A stretch of DNA of 64,000 bases from Venturia oleaginea (taxonomy: Eukaryota; Ascomycota; Dothideomycetes; Venturiales; Venturiaceae): positions 868,001 to 932,000 of the forward strand of contig JABMLP010000017.1 of assembly GCA_013176395.1 (NCBI GenBank), in the 5' to 3' direction. Shown in pieces: positions 33,192 through 44,470 of this stretch. The notes below the pieces were generated by a model. The model saw nothing but the letters and a program-made list of their open reading frames with translations, was not told the DNA's origin and did not search any database. Position numbers and translations under genes: made by a program. Numbering within the stretch: position 1 is the first letter of the stretch; every line of letters starts with the position of its first letter.

Positions 33192-35168
33192 TTACTGTCT
33201 TGGATGTTCAAGTCGAGGAGGCCAGCTCCGCTGCTCGCGAGGTGGGTCTTGACGGTATGGTGCTTGCCCGATCGGGGGTAGTTGCGGTTGTGCTGGTGCT
33301 TGCTGATATTGTTGTGGTTGCTGTTGCGGACTCGGAAGATGGGCTGGTGGTCGCCCTCCAAAAGATGGAAAAGATGGAGAAGCTGGCTGGTAAGACAGGT
33401 GTCCAGGATTTACCACAGCATGTGATGGCACAGGCTGAAATATTTCCGTACGCCTCCGGGTCGCCGGCCTCTCTCCCCCAGTCTGATCAAATCTGTCCGT
33501 TGTCATGGTCGGCGGATGTCCTGTCTGCTCATGTCGATCGCGATCTGGACCTGGCATGATCGGGGCAGGACCAGGCATGGCGCGTGGGGAAGCAGATTCT
33601 CCTGTGCTGCTCAAATCATGCTTAGAAGGACGTCGGCGCGTGAGGTCGCGAGTGCGAATGGGGGACCCAGGTCGATCGTCAATGTAGCCTTTATACTGAG
33701 GAAAGTTTCGAAGAACAAATTCGGAAATCACATCGCGTTCCTGTTTGTAAAATCGACTGTCCTCCTGGGCCCAGGCCAAGTCCTGTTCCAATTCCGAGAT
33801 GCGCATTAATGAATCTTTTTCTTTTTCTTTCCGACGCCGCCGGAAACGTGCAGACGCTCCAGCATTTCTCTTCCTTTTTTCGGATGCCACGCGTGACGCA
33901 GTTTGAACTTCCACAGGCATTTGCATGTGGCCCTTGGTTGTGTCGATTGTCAAAAGTTGATAATTTTGACCGCTTGACACCATCGCGTTGTAAGCTTGTT
34001 TTTGGTCGCCTTCTAGTGATACTGGCGGGACATTACTTAAGGGGCCATTCACAGGGCTGGAACTTGGTTGGTACGACCCAGGTGGTGTTGGTGCAGATCC
34101 TGTTGGGTAATTATGCGGCAACGGTGAAGTCTTTCGACTCATCGCACTCATCCCATTCATTCCACCTTGGCTCATCCCGCTCTGGCTGTACGGAGAATAA
34201 CTGGAGGGACTGGGACTGGCTCTTGCTGAGTGGACTACGCTTGCACTTGAACGACGTGATGGTCCCACCAATGGGGGTGTGGGTGCAGGAGCAGCTGGCA
34301 TAAGAAACGGTGAGTTTTGTTGCGAGGCATGTCCTGATTGAGGATGCTGTTGGATTTGCTGGTTTTGAGGTTGGTTCGGGTATGGTAGAACTGCCGACGG
34401 CTGCGGAACTGGCGACGCTTCTTGAGAGTGGAAACGAGCACTAGGAGATAAGAACGGAGTTTCCTGCGCATTGATAGTTCCTGTTGGTTGTAGACCCTGA
34501 CCGTAGCTTGCAGCTCTGTGGCTCTGTATTCTCGGCGATATGGGTGTCAAGATGCGTCGTGGTGCTCTCTGACCCCCAGCACCGAGAGGCGGTGAAGTCT
34601 CTTCATGAATAGCATCCTCGTTCCGAGACCGTCCCATCATCGCCCCAGCAATAGAAGGATTATTCCTGAACGCTTCCTCCATTTGAGCAAAACTGCGTCG
34701 TCGATGTCGCGCATCTACTTCGTCTCCATGTGTAGGATTTAAGATAGAATGAAGTCCAAGTGACCGCAACGTCTTCCTGTCTGGATCTCTGCTGGGGGCT
34801 TCAATAGAGTGGCGGATGGGTGGTAATCCCACCCCATAAGTGGCCTGGTCCTCCATCTTCAACTGCCTGCCACTATTTAGACGGTTCGAAGGTGAATGAT
34901 CTAAAAACGGTTGGATTGCTGGAATCGGACGTTGCCAATGATATCTTTCAGCAAGGGGAGGTCCAGAAACGTTGCCATGGTTCGTCATCTGCGTGTCCTC
35001 CGCTATGCGATCGCCTGAAGCAGAATTTGGAGACCATCTGTGGCTCTTTGAGGACGGAATTGAGCGAGGCTCGGCCTGTGTGTGGTATTGGTCTTTGGGT
35101 GGTGAACTGCTATGGTAAGGACCGTGGCAATAAGGGACCGTTACTGGGGCAGTCACGATGGCGCTCAT
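33192..35168 (-). CDS. bZIP transcription factor
   Basis: Single exon, 658 residues. A long disordered N-terminal 410 residues is rich in Ser, Pro, Gln and His. The basic region EKRKRNAGASARFRRRRKEK (about residues 423-443) has the N-x7-R spacing of bZIP proteins (N and R in NAGASARFR), followed by a leucine-zipper-like helix (LMRISELEQDLAWAQEDSRF) and ISEFVLRNFPQYKGY. The C-terminal 150 residues are Pro/Gln-rich with CAG-type runs (SPQQQPQQYQQAPAQPQ). It should bind DNA as a dimer in the nucleus. The basic region resembles fungal factors near the Cys-3/MetR type, but I cannot assign a regulon. A stop is present just after the Gln-rich tail, and no disruption is seen. Confidence 0.9.
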   Translation of the reverse strand: MSAIVTAPVTVPYCHGPYHSSSPPKDQYHTQAEPRSIPSSKSHRWSPNSASGDRIAEDTQMTNHGNVSGPPLAERYHWQRPIPAIQPFLDHSPSNRLNSGRQLKMEDQATYGVGLPPIRHSIEAPSRDPDRKTLRSLGLHSILNPTHGDEVDARHRRRSFAQMEEAFRNNPSIAGAMMGRSRNEDAIHEETSPPLGAGGQRAPRRILTPISPRIQSHRAASYGQGLQPTGTINAQETPFLSPSARFHSQEASPVPQPSAVLPYPNQPQNQQIQQHPQSGHASQQNSPFLMPAAPAPTPPLVGPSRRSSASVVHSARASPSPSSYSPYSQSGMSQGGMNGMSAMSRKTSPLPHNYPTGSAPTPPGSYQPSSSPVNGPLSNVPPVSLEGDQKQAYNAMVSSGQNYQLLTIDTTKGHMQMPVEVQTASRVASEKRKRNAGASARFRRRRKEKEKDSLMRISELEQDLAWAQEDSRFYKQERDVISEFVLRNFPQYKGYIDDRPGSPIRTRDLTRRRPSKHDLSSTGESASPRAMPGPAPIMPGPDRDRHEQTGHPPTMTTDRFDQTGGERPATRRRTEIFQPVPSHAVVNPGHLSYQPASPSFPSFGGRPPAHLPSPQQQPQQYQQAPAQPQLPPIGQAPYRQDPPREQRSWPPRLEHPRQ

Positions 35169-38100
35169 GAGGTCTAGTACTGAACAAGGATGGGTGAGGC
35201 ACGTTTGTCGAACTCTCGATCAGCAGATCTGAAATGGTTATAGGGGAGATGGTCTGTTCGAACGCAGAGGATCGAGGCAATTGAACTGATGAAGTGGAGG
35301 AGCAAGACGAAACTGGAGTTGAGGCCTGGCTAGTCAACATGAGGTAGTTTGTAGACTGGGAACATGCAGGGGATAGAAGGGCGATTATGTGGCCAGCATG
35401 TCGGCCTGATGAAGCGTGACAGGTAATAGCCAGCAAGGCTGATGATTTTGTTTGGGCACAAATGCGTTCATGTGCCTCCACGCACCGTGACAGACGTGCC
35501 GAAGATATTGCTTCCAGGACCGTGCGGGCGTCGAACTGCGACTCAGATGCAGCTCACATCTTTGCCCATGCAGGTCAAAAGCAGGAGCATTTAGACTTTA
35601 CTAGACCTAGGCTAGGAGTACGTCCACGATCCACACAGCCTGAATTCGAAGGGCGGATGGAATGAGCTCTACGCCTTCCATGGAAGATGGAGTCAGAGAT
35701 GAAGCATTTGTTCTTTGCTGAAGAACACTGGTGCGACGCTGGGTGGCATCCTGACTCTGAACAAAAGCTCCTCTGCAAGATGAAAGACATGGCTTGGGCA
35801 TGGCACATGGTTTCCCTGTCCCCCGCACTGCCAGCATCAAGGATGTACGGAATGTACGATACCGGTAATGTACATGACAGCCTCATGTTTGCTGGTCGTG
35901 CACAGATATGCAAGTGGTTGACGTATTCGGCGCTAGTCAGTAATGCCTAGATACGCACAGAGAGCCAAGCTTCCCACTAAGGAAGGTTATGGGGTGCGTG
36001 GGTGCTTCGCTGCCATTCGGTGTGCTGGTGTCTTACATGTCTAGCACCTCCTTGGCTTTTGCTTCGAGGTCATACACAGTATTCATATTTTCACTGGGGA
36101 CGGGCAAGCATGGAGGATTCCGTACTGGTGGAGGTGTGGGATTTGCCACGAGATGGCATGCAGCGTCCGTAAATACATGGTTGTGTGATGTGAGTGTCGC
36201 AGCGAAATTCATGCCCTGGCGAATGCGTACCTCTACGAAGCTACCTAGAAGCTGGCGGCGACGACGCCAAATATTGACGGTAAGACATCATCGCATCGTC
36301 CGAGTTGTTTTAGCGAATTAAAGTATGCAGCGTCATCATAACTACCCTGGACCTGTCCCTGAATCCAGCCACAGCAGGTGTTCGTGAATCCTATCAATTC
36401 AATAATTCCCCGGCAGTGGGCAAAAGCAAGAAACGACCCGTCCTCAAGGAAGAAGGAAGTATAATGTTGCCGCTGATCACCATCCTCGGTTATAACTGCT
36501 TGCCTCATTCTGTCCGTCTGGTGAACAAAATAAGTTTGGACATCTAGGCATCTGACTTATCGGAGAGTACCTTACTAGATCCATAATCTACAATCCAGGA
36601 AAACAGATCAAATCGCACGGCCCGTTTAGGTCGGTTGACGTGATCCATTACTATAAACATGCTGAACTTCTAGTATCAAAGCCAGCTGCTCACCGCCAGT
36701 TGATTTACATCAAAGTTAGACCGGTACCAATGAACGTACCCTTGGCGCTTCTGGCGCCAACATCCGGTTATTCGACGACCTGACGACGTGTGTGCCTCAT
36801 ACCGTGGACGGTGGTATGCAGCACTGTGGAATAGTTCGCACCCACGCATTTATTTACCAGACGAGCTAGCATTTACAACCGAAGGAGGCGGCTTCAAAGT
36901 CGCGCCAAGTCCAACGCCATGAAGCAGGACATTAGCAAGTACGCTTACCCGGAATCCTCACAGGAGACGCCAGGGGATAGTCAATCGAGTGCGCCAGAGC
37001 CAAGCTGCCGGTATTTGGATGCGTGATTATAACCCTGCCGGAATTCGAAAGCTCAATGCACAGCTGTGGCGCAAGTGGCAAGGTAGCCTGGTAATTCATC
37101 AGCCCTCACCGGCTCAATCCGCGACGTCCCTTGGGTTTGGAATCGGGAGAAGGGGTGGCGATACGACAAGTCTGCTTTCGTCTCAAAAAATTGCCGCCCT
37201 TGACAACAAAAATAGCGATGTGATATCGATAGCACTGTCCCCACATAGCCCTTGGGAGAAACAAGCTCATAGAGGAGTACTGTGTAGTTCAACGAGACCC
37301 ATCTCATGAATCATCAAGAGACAGTTCCCAGATGATGGACCCAATCGTTCTCACGATATATGCATGTATCGTGAGCATGTGAGGAACAAGTGTTTTTACA
37401 ATCCATGCACCAGCTGGCTGCTACGTGCGACGTGGAGACCATCAACTTGCTCCCCAAAGTATACCCTGCCGCAGGTCCTGTCCAGCAGCTGATCACAGCG
37501 CGGCTCAGCCATACTGTGTAAGTCCAAGCTGATGTGCGTGGGGATTGGTGTGGACAGCTTCGGCTATTCAATCCGAATTTTTTTGATTGGTCGGCTTGAT
37601 TTTTTAAAAGGAGATTTAATTGGAGCTCGTCCTGCAGAGAAATCTGGCGCGGGGTGACGTCTGCAGAAGATTGTCGCGCCGCTCGCTCGGCACATTTTCT
37701 CCCGGACAGACGTTTTCTTTATGTTGGATCTGAGGCACAGTTTTTGGATGGTGCCGTCCTTGATGTCCGTTCATGGTCATGAGATCACCCGCTAACTGTT
37801 CGTAAGCTCCAAGATTTAATTGCGAATCCTTTAGCTCATAGCCCGTCGGGGCGCCGGCTCGGGAAGCTCTCAGCCCTTCTCCACGGTGGTGGATGCATCT
37901 CCGGCTCTAGCTGCTCCGTACGCTTGAAGGACACGCAAGTCATTAGCGTCTCCAGACCATCCCATTGGATCCTGGTGGCGTACACTACCACGGTATGGCG
38001 CACAGGCACAGGCTCAATGGATTCTATCATTTCGGCCAATCTCGCGATAGGCGTTAATTCTCGTGGCGGAGGCTTCGCATCTCCCACGCTGTTCCGGTGA

Positions 38101-38780
38101 CGGAACGAAGCAAGGGGCGTTCGACGATCGAAGCAGAGTCACATCACACAGACACACATACTAGTCAACATTTGAATCAAAACGTGGAGGTGAGAGCTTG
38201 ATACTCTACCTCCTACAAAATCAGGCAATCAGGATAAACACTCGCCAGAGCTGTACAAAGATTTCATGTCTCACTGGCTTGCTAGACGCCTGAGACCTTT
38301 AACCTTCGAAAATCCCAACTGGCCGAATACAGAATTTAATGGACGTTCCTGGTGTTATGCATGAGGAAAACGCGCCATGGCCCGTTTTCTTCACCAACGG
38401 GTCCTTACACATTGGTCAATCGATGGCGCCAGCATCTGCGAGGAAAGTCCTATGCGGTGATTCATCCTGAGCGTTTGAGCGTGTCATTGGCCATCGAGGA
38501 AATGATGTGTGTGCCGAGCAGAATGAGATGGCTTCCTGTAGCAAATCGTAGATCAGAAAATTGTCGAGATGTGAAACCACGACTGTCTCTGGCGACGACA
38601 TACTTCACTTAGCCGAGATTTCGGAGATTTATTCACCAGAATCTGTCGGTAATTAAGCGAGCTCAACTCCCTCGAGATGCAACACGTGTAATCTCCTACT
38701 GCCAGTCTTCTATTGATTGCTCTTCTTGCTGGTGAAGTGATTCTGGTCCGATCCAAAACTACTTTCAGTCGAGTGTGTGA
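35169..38780. other. 3.6-kb gene-poor region
   Basis: The first about 1 kb is probably the long promoter and leader of the bZIP gene, with short frames of leader type. Beyond 36 kb I see only domain-less short frames (for example 36245-36508 minus, 36989-37309 plus, 37836-38087 minus). Nothing supportable as a gene. Confidence 0.4.
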
Positions 38781-39748
38781 TTACTGTTTCTTGAAGCGAT
38801 GCAATTTTTGTCCCTTGACGCCAACATGAATCTTGAAAACAGCCCCCTGATATTTGACGGAGGCAGGGAATTTCTCCGGGTCCTCCTCCTCTGCCGATGT
38901 GATGTACAAATCTTCTCCCACAAAGCCTGGGCAAGTGACACAACGGGTGGGCAACAACACTTCAGCAACGACTTTCCCTTGTGGATTGATTCGAAGTACT
39001 TTACTTGCTCCAAAGATACATTGCCACATACAGCCCTCTTCGTCCAAGGCATGGCCATCAGGAACTCCATCCTCATCTTCGACATGGAAGAAGACGCGTC
39101 TGTTCGAGATGCTACCTTTGGCCGCGTCGTAATCGTAGGCATATACATTCTTCGATGGCGAGTCAGAGAAGTACATGGTCTTATCATCCTTGGACCAGCT
39201 GATCCCGTTCGGAATAGAGACATTCTCGATCATCTTATGCAGAGTGAGATCTGGGTCCAATCGAAAGACGACACCTGCACCCCGTATTAGCCTTTTGAAA
39301 ATGGACATAATCACTTCGAGCAAACTTTACCGATATCTGTTGGGGATTTCACCTTCGGGTCACACATAGTACCGACCCAGAATCGTCCATGGCTGTCCAC
39401 CGCTCCGTCGTTTCCTCTCATCGAATGTTCTTTTTCGGCCTGATCTGACTCGCCTTCCCAGTACCTCTTGATATAGTGATAACCAGCTGTCTGGCGGTCG
39501 AATATACCATAGCCATGCTTGCCACCAAACGCAAACTTGCCTGAAGTTTGTTCGCCCTCGAGATCTGCGGTAGTTCCGATGGAAATGTCGAGGGGCACTT
39601 CTTCATGCGAAGACGGCCCCTTGTTCAAATGTACGATGTGCACCTTTTCTTTGACTATGTCGACGAAACGAAGAGTGTTGGTGCTCTCTTCCCAAAACGG
39701 AGCTTCTCCAAGACCGCAACCGATGTTTAGATAAGGCTGTTGGGCCAT
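38781..39748 (-). CDS. SMP-30/gluconolactonase family protein
   Basis: Two exons, 39748-39331 and 39274-38781, with a 56-nt GTAAAG...TGCAG intron; 303 residues, family-typical. It forms a six-bladed propeller that binds one divalent metal. Ligand-type residues are visible in GEAPFWEES (Glu), GNDGAVDSHGRFWVGTM (Asn/Asp) and VSIPNGISWSKDDKTMYFSD (Asn), with the catalytic Asp likely in YFSDS. Members hydrolyse sugar lactones or related esters (gluconolactonase, regucalcin). The substrate is not predictable. No signal peptide, so probably cytosolic. The C-terminus HRFKKQ carries no peroxisomal signal. Confidence 0.9.
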
Positions 39749-40480
39749 CAGCCTCTCTCAACGTGGAGTAGGGGCGAAACTCACCTCCTCGATTGTGTAT
39801 CTCTTAATGTCATCCATGCTGCGCGGCAATACTCTGTGTGGCTTTGTGTCTCAACGTTGTCTTGAGAGCGCATGCAAGACATTGTCGGCCGAAGTGGACC
39901 TACCTCCTAGGTGAAACTGCACCTTCGTTAGACCAGTAACGTCATGATGCCTGCGTCAGTAGCGTACCTTACAAGACGGTCGTTAATAGCCCGTTTTACC
40001 CTTATTTACATCTTCTCGCCTTCGATTGTGTCCACTGTCCAGGCGTTCAACCATTTCATCCCATGGTACTGGTTCTGCGACATTTCGGGATGAAGCGACG
40101 TCTCCCGCTGACAGTTGCGGACCCGAAACATGCCGGTATCAAGTATCAAGTATCAATCACGACAGGCCACATCCATGTCCATGTACAGATTGCGCAGAGA
40201 AGAAATGCTTCACTTGGATCAGGTTGTTCACCGAAACTTGCCATTGAAGAATCGACAAGGATAACTGTGACATGCATGTCCTTCCAACAGCATAACGACT
40301 ATCTTCCGGATCTGCCGCTGTCAGAGATCTCATCCCTGACATTTGCCTCAATTGCGACATGACGAGTGGGATTTCCACGTCGTTGCGATCACATACTTAC
40401 TATAGTAGTAAGGATGGACAGGGCGGAAGGGAGTATTTCATGCGTGGGAAGACCCTTGACCTCATCGGTTCCCGCGTGGG

Positions 40481-40490
40481 TATAAAAAAA
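40481..40490 (+). promoter_or_regulatory. TATA-box-like sequence
   Basis: TATAAAAAAA after a GC-rich stretch, 47 bases upstream of the ATG at 40537. It is one of the clearest TATA matches in the window, and TATA boxes are uncommon in fungal housekeeping promoters. Confidence 0.4.
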
Positions 40491-40536
40491 CGGGCGCGAC
40501 ATCTGAGATGAGGAATGCCGTGTTCACAATTCGGTC

Positions 40537-40689
40537 ATGCTATCCTCAGTGCTGTTGATTCGATGGTCATGGGTAGGCTGCAGTTTTGATCACTGGGACG
40601 ATGTCGCATGTAGCCCTGCATGCGAGTCTTCAAGATACAACATGTCAGGCTCTACCCCTCGAGAATGTCATATCGCGTCTCAAACCTAG
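40537..40689 (+). CDS. Possible small cysteine-containing peptide (50 aa)
   Basis: ATG to TAG frame of 50 codons, starting with a short hydrophobic stretch (MLSSVLLIRWSW) and containing four cysteines (in VGCSF, VACSPACES and RECHI). It lies just downstream of a TATAAAA box. Small secreted fungal peptides often look like this, but the hydrophobic stretch is short for a signal peptide and 50-codon frames arise by chance. More cysteine-containing frames follow downstream (for example WRCEGHGFCSR at about 40845), so it may be one exon of a spliced gene. No family recognised. Confidence 0.25.
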   Translation: MLSSVLLIRWSWVGCSFDHWDDVACSPACESSRYNMSGSTPRECHIASQT

Positions 40690-41853
40690 TTGCTTCCAAA
40701 TGACCTCGCCGTTGTTCACAGCGCCTGTTCTTGTCTTGCGTCCCTTGTTCTCTAGGAAGAACGTCGTGCTCGACTGTCAATGGATACGACTGTTACGGGC
40801 TTCATGCGGATTTCTAGCCAGTGATGATTGCTTTTCGCTATCACCACCAATGGCGGTGTGAAGGGCATGGGTTTTGTTCCAGAAGCTCGATACCATGGTG
40901 TCGGGCCAATTATTGATGAAGACCGCTGTGGCAGCAAATGGTACAACTCTTTCCCAAAGAAATCATACAAGTCTATCACCACCCCCTCTGATACCAATGC
41001 AGGTCTCAGCAAAACAAGGTTACAACGCCGTATCGGATTTAATTCACGTTAGTCCATTTTTAAATTAACGATATGATCCTGCTCTTCCAACTCTCGAATT
41101 CGAAAATAACGAGGAAGGTGTAGTCGTTGCGGAAATATCAATATTATTTAGGTATGGCCCGCCGTCAGCCTCACTCGTTCAGCAAATTGCTTTGATATCA
41201 GATATAATAGTTCAAAATTACAATGATCAAGTTAGCTTTTGATGCGGGCAGAGAAAGTTTTCAAAAATGATAAAAAGTGTACGGAGTGATCAGTGAAGAA
41301 TTAGGATGACGACGGAGACCGATTGTGAAGAGCACCTTCGTGAGATGGAGAACACATGCTAGCATCCCTAACTTCCAAAACCTCCTGACACCTCCAACAC
41401 CTTCAACATCACCAACCTAGAGCACTCAACATCATAATCTACTCTCCCACAGACCACCCCGACGCTTTGATTTTCAAGCTCGTTGTCCGGATGCATGGGA
41501 TCATCTTCAAAGCATTAATTCAGCAATCGATCCTTAGAATCGAGAAGGAAGGCGCAGAGATCCTGGCAATTCTTTTTTCGAGATCTCGACGAAAGTTTTC
41601 AATGGATTTTGTTTGTTAGTGTCGTATCATACACATTGAGAGCGCGTTCAGTTCCTGGCAGTTCCCAGTGACTTTATGTCCAGAAACGGTCAGTATGTGG
41701 ATATCAGATAGGCATGGTCAGATGATCAGAGTCAGCAAGATGTTGCAAAGAAGGCTCTGGAATCATTCAAAAGGCTTTGATCATTAGAAATCATTGCTGT
41801 GTGTTTAGTCCGTCCTCAGATACGAGTAATTCATAAAAGGAATCGAACGTACT

Positions 41854-42678
41854 CTACTCGCCCACACCAATAATCTTGTCCAAAATGCCTAAACCTCCGC
41901 CCATATCTACAGCTAACTCTTCCATCCCCTTGATCACATCACCATGACCTCTCTTCCTAGCCTTTTCTAACCGCTCTCGTGCCCGTGCTTTCTTAGCCAT
42001 CTCTCTGCCAGTTTTATCCTTGCCCTCAACCCCTGAGATAGGCACATCCATCCCCATCCCCTCAATCATAAGCATCAATCCCTCATTACCACCGCCCATC
42101 TCACCCACAGCACCGCCTTCTTGCTGAAATGTAGGTGCGGCCCTGATCTCAGCCTCTGTGACGGCCCATTTTGAACTCAGACTCTTGATTTCCTTGACCC
42201 GGGTACCGTCTTCATGCATGTCTGCTACCAGATATCTCTCTTCATCGCCATTATTCTTTGTATCAGCCTGCTCTTCGTCTTCAGGGTAGTGTGATGATTG
42301 TGCTTCTAATGCGTGAAGTGTCGCCGCCGTGAGGACATCCGGATCGTCGTCCGCGAAGACATAGTATGTAGCCGGATGATACGTCTCTCCACTCGATGAA
42401 TCATTGATCAGTGTGAGGAACGGATGGAAGTTTGGCGGTGGCAGAAGACTCTCTCCCTGGTCTTCTTGGAGCTCGGGATAGTCATCGTCTTCGTCGTCTT
42501 GTTGTGTAAGAGGTGGTTCGACTGGATCTTGGCCTGGCGAGTAGATTGAGGCGGTTGTTGCTTCGACTGGTGATGGATCGAGGATCTGTTCTGCGCTATT
42601 CGGGAATGGGGAGGGGAGGAGGGATGGACTGCGGGAGGCTGGGAGGGGAGGTGGTGAGGGCGATGGCATGGTTGGCAT
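41854..42678 (-). CDS. Uncharacterised acidic conserved-type protein
   Basis: Single exon. An upstream in-frame ATG at 42765 would give 303 residues; I prefer 42678 (MPTMPSPSPPP, about 274 residues) because the extension has no domain character. It has a Pro/Ser-rich N-terminus, an acidic stretch (DDEDDDYPELQEDQGES) at about residues 60-76, a compact core NFHPFLTLINDSSSGETYHP with YYVFADDDPDVLTAA, then RYLVADMHEDGT and EIKSLSSKWAV. A basic helix with MAKKARARERLEKARKRG lies near the C-terminus. The core looks conserved and globular, but I do not recognise the family. No signal peptide or membrane span; likely cytosolic or nuclear. Confidence 0.7.
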   Translation of the reverse strand: MPTMPSPSPPPLPASRSPSLLPSPFPNSAEQILDPSPVEATTASIYSPGQDPVEPPLTQQDDEDDDYPELQEDQGESLLPPPNFHPFLTLINDSSSGETYHPATYYVFADDDPDVLTAATLHALEAQSSHYPEDEEQADTKNNGDEERYLVADMHEDGTRVKEIKSLSSKWAVTEAEIRAAPTFQQEGGAVGEMGGGNEGLMLMIEGMGMDVPISGVEGKDKTGREMAKKARARERLEKARKRGHGDVIKGMEELAVDMGGGLGILDKIIGVGE

Positions 42679-43469
42679 GAAGTTGAGATGCCCCGGATTC
42701 GAGCTTGGACAGTGGAACTTTATTGGCAAGGCTGAGATAATGTCAAAGGATAGATCCTTTCTCAACTTATCCTGGATGGATTCTTAGCACTACCTGGTGG
42801 TTCTCACGTGCGCCTAGCAGGGATTATTCAGGGACCGTTTCACATGCGCTTCTACTCCTTTCTATTCTCTTCTCAGGACAGCATGTCCTTTTCCTACTTG
42901 GAAGATTATATATACAAGTTGTTCTTCCTGTACCTACACTTTCTTCTTTGTACTTAGATACTTTGAAATACAAGCAGTCTTCTCTCACTTGCGAAACACC
43001 TTTGAGGGTTGAACTCTTACAGATAATATTAATGAATACACGTGATGGACAGCCTTTCCTGGTGTCTGGGTTGTCCTCTATGATGGCATGAAAGCTTTAG
43101 GATCTGGCTAGAGCTTTCGAATGTATGGCTCTATTGTGCTAGAGGTTTGAAGATGAAGCTACCAGGCTCGTTCCGAAACATACAAAGTACTTCGAACGGG
43201 AACAAATTCGGACCTTGGGTTGCAATATTTCTTACTTGCTTCAATATGTGCACGCTAAAGAACTACAAAGAGTTCCTTTCTAGTAACTAATTTCTCTGAT
43301 GGCTGCAAGTGGGTATCTTTGAGACTCTCATGAACGCCCTGCTTCGATAACTCCCAAACTGATTCCATAATCCCAGCTCGACGGCCTTTTCCTTCATCAA
43401 TCATCGGGCAGCTAGCCAAAATCCGTTGATGAATCATCAAAATCGTAGCCGTCATTTTTTGAACCTCAC
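42679..43469. other. Spacer
   Basis: About 790 bases between two minus-strand genes: promoter of the acidic protein gene and 3' region of APC11. No gene seen. Confidence 0.35.
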
Positions 43470-43899
43470 TCATGCCCCCTTTTCCTTCCAGACTGTGAGA
43501 AGTGAAAGTAAGTATCAGACCCAAGTGAGGCAAAAGAGTACACCACTCACCAGAACGGCACATAGGACAACGCTCTTGACTTTGTTCCTGTCGGACCCAA
43601 GCTATGATGCAGTGCTAGAAGTCATTGGATCAGTCTCTAGCACTTTTTAGTGAGTTCCATGAAATGTATACCATATGAAAAGAGTGATTGCACTCTCCGA
43701 TCACTATACGAGATCAGTTTCAGTCGTATTCGAAGGACAAGATAGTATAAGACATACAAAGAGGACATTCGTCGCCAGGAAATCGGCATTTTGAGCAAGT
43801 ACTGTCGTATGGATTCCGGCAAATACCGCAGACATCATCTTCTGGCATATCCCATCGCCAGGCTGCCACGGCGTTCCATTTTTTGATGGTGACTTTCAT
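43470..43899 (-). CDS. APC11: Anaphase-promoting complex subunit 11 (RING-H2)
   Basis: Four exons: 43899-43758, 43703-43672, 43614-43551 and 43492-43470; introns of 54, 57 and 58 nt with GTATGT, GTATAC and GTGAGT donors. The spliced frame is exactly 86 residues plus stop, close to family size. It starts MKVTIKKWNAVAAWRWD, the hallmark APC11 N-terminus. The RING-H2 zinc ligands are all visible: CGIC, then CSKC, then ECNHSFHMHC, then CPMC. APC11 recruits the E2 enzyme and, with APC2, forms the catalytic core of the APC/C ubiquitin ligase that drives anaphase and mitotic exit. The small exons explain why no single long frame reveals it. Confidence 0.95.
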
Positions 43900-44470
43900 G
43901 GTGAGATATGTGCTTGAGGTTTGGAAGAGGCCGACTTTAGGGACTGATGGTGATGGAGAAAGTGTTTGTTGATGATTGCGGAAGTGCCCTGCATGACGCG
44001 AGGCGGCCTCTGAATGGCAAAGGACGCGTCGTGACCGTATCCGAGTCAGATAGCGACTAAAATACTAAGTAGTTGGAAAATATTGAGGCAGAAAATGGCT
44101 GCCAATGCTCTCTTTCCAAAGGCTCTCTATAAAAAGCAAGCAATTCTGTATAGATTAATCGTCGCTGGTTGGCCGAATTAGGTAATTAGCTGATAAACCA
44201 ACCTCGCTTTTGATATCAGAATCAAACACGAAGACGCCATCCTCTTTCTTTCCAACCATAACAATACTTACCTTGAAAAGGTATTCTACACAATCATGAG
44301 CAGACCAGAGAACTGATTGGCGAGACAAGACATTTTAACTTCTCGCAAACCGACCCCGCTGGGTCCTCTAAGAACACCCTCTCGCCCTTGCATCCGTGGT
44401 CAAGAGATAAACTTCTTCACAAAGTCACGAACTCTCCCCATCTCTATCCGGACTTCGCACAGCCACCAAC
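43900..44470. promoter_or_regulatory. Divergent region APC11/sulfurtransferase
   Basis: 570 bases between divergent starts; it should hold both promoters. No specific site assigned. Confidence 0.35.

Larger units (their letters stand above)
39749..41853. other. 2.1-kb spacer with one small ORF
   Basis: Apart from the small ORF at 40537-40689, no supported gene. Short runs of coding-like sequence occur at 40750-41020 in several frames, so a small spliced gene cannot be excluded. Confidence 0.35.

Noticed and set aside
36245..36508. Minus-strand frame with a piece (HYTSFFLEDGSFLAFAHC) slightly like L-rhamnose mutarotases
   Set aside because: The similarity covers a single strand only, and no second exon restores the rest of the fold.
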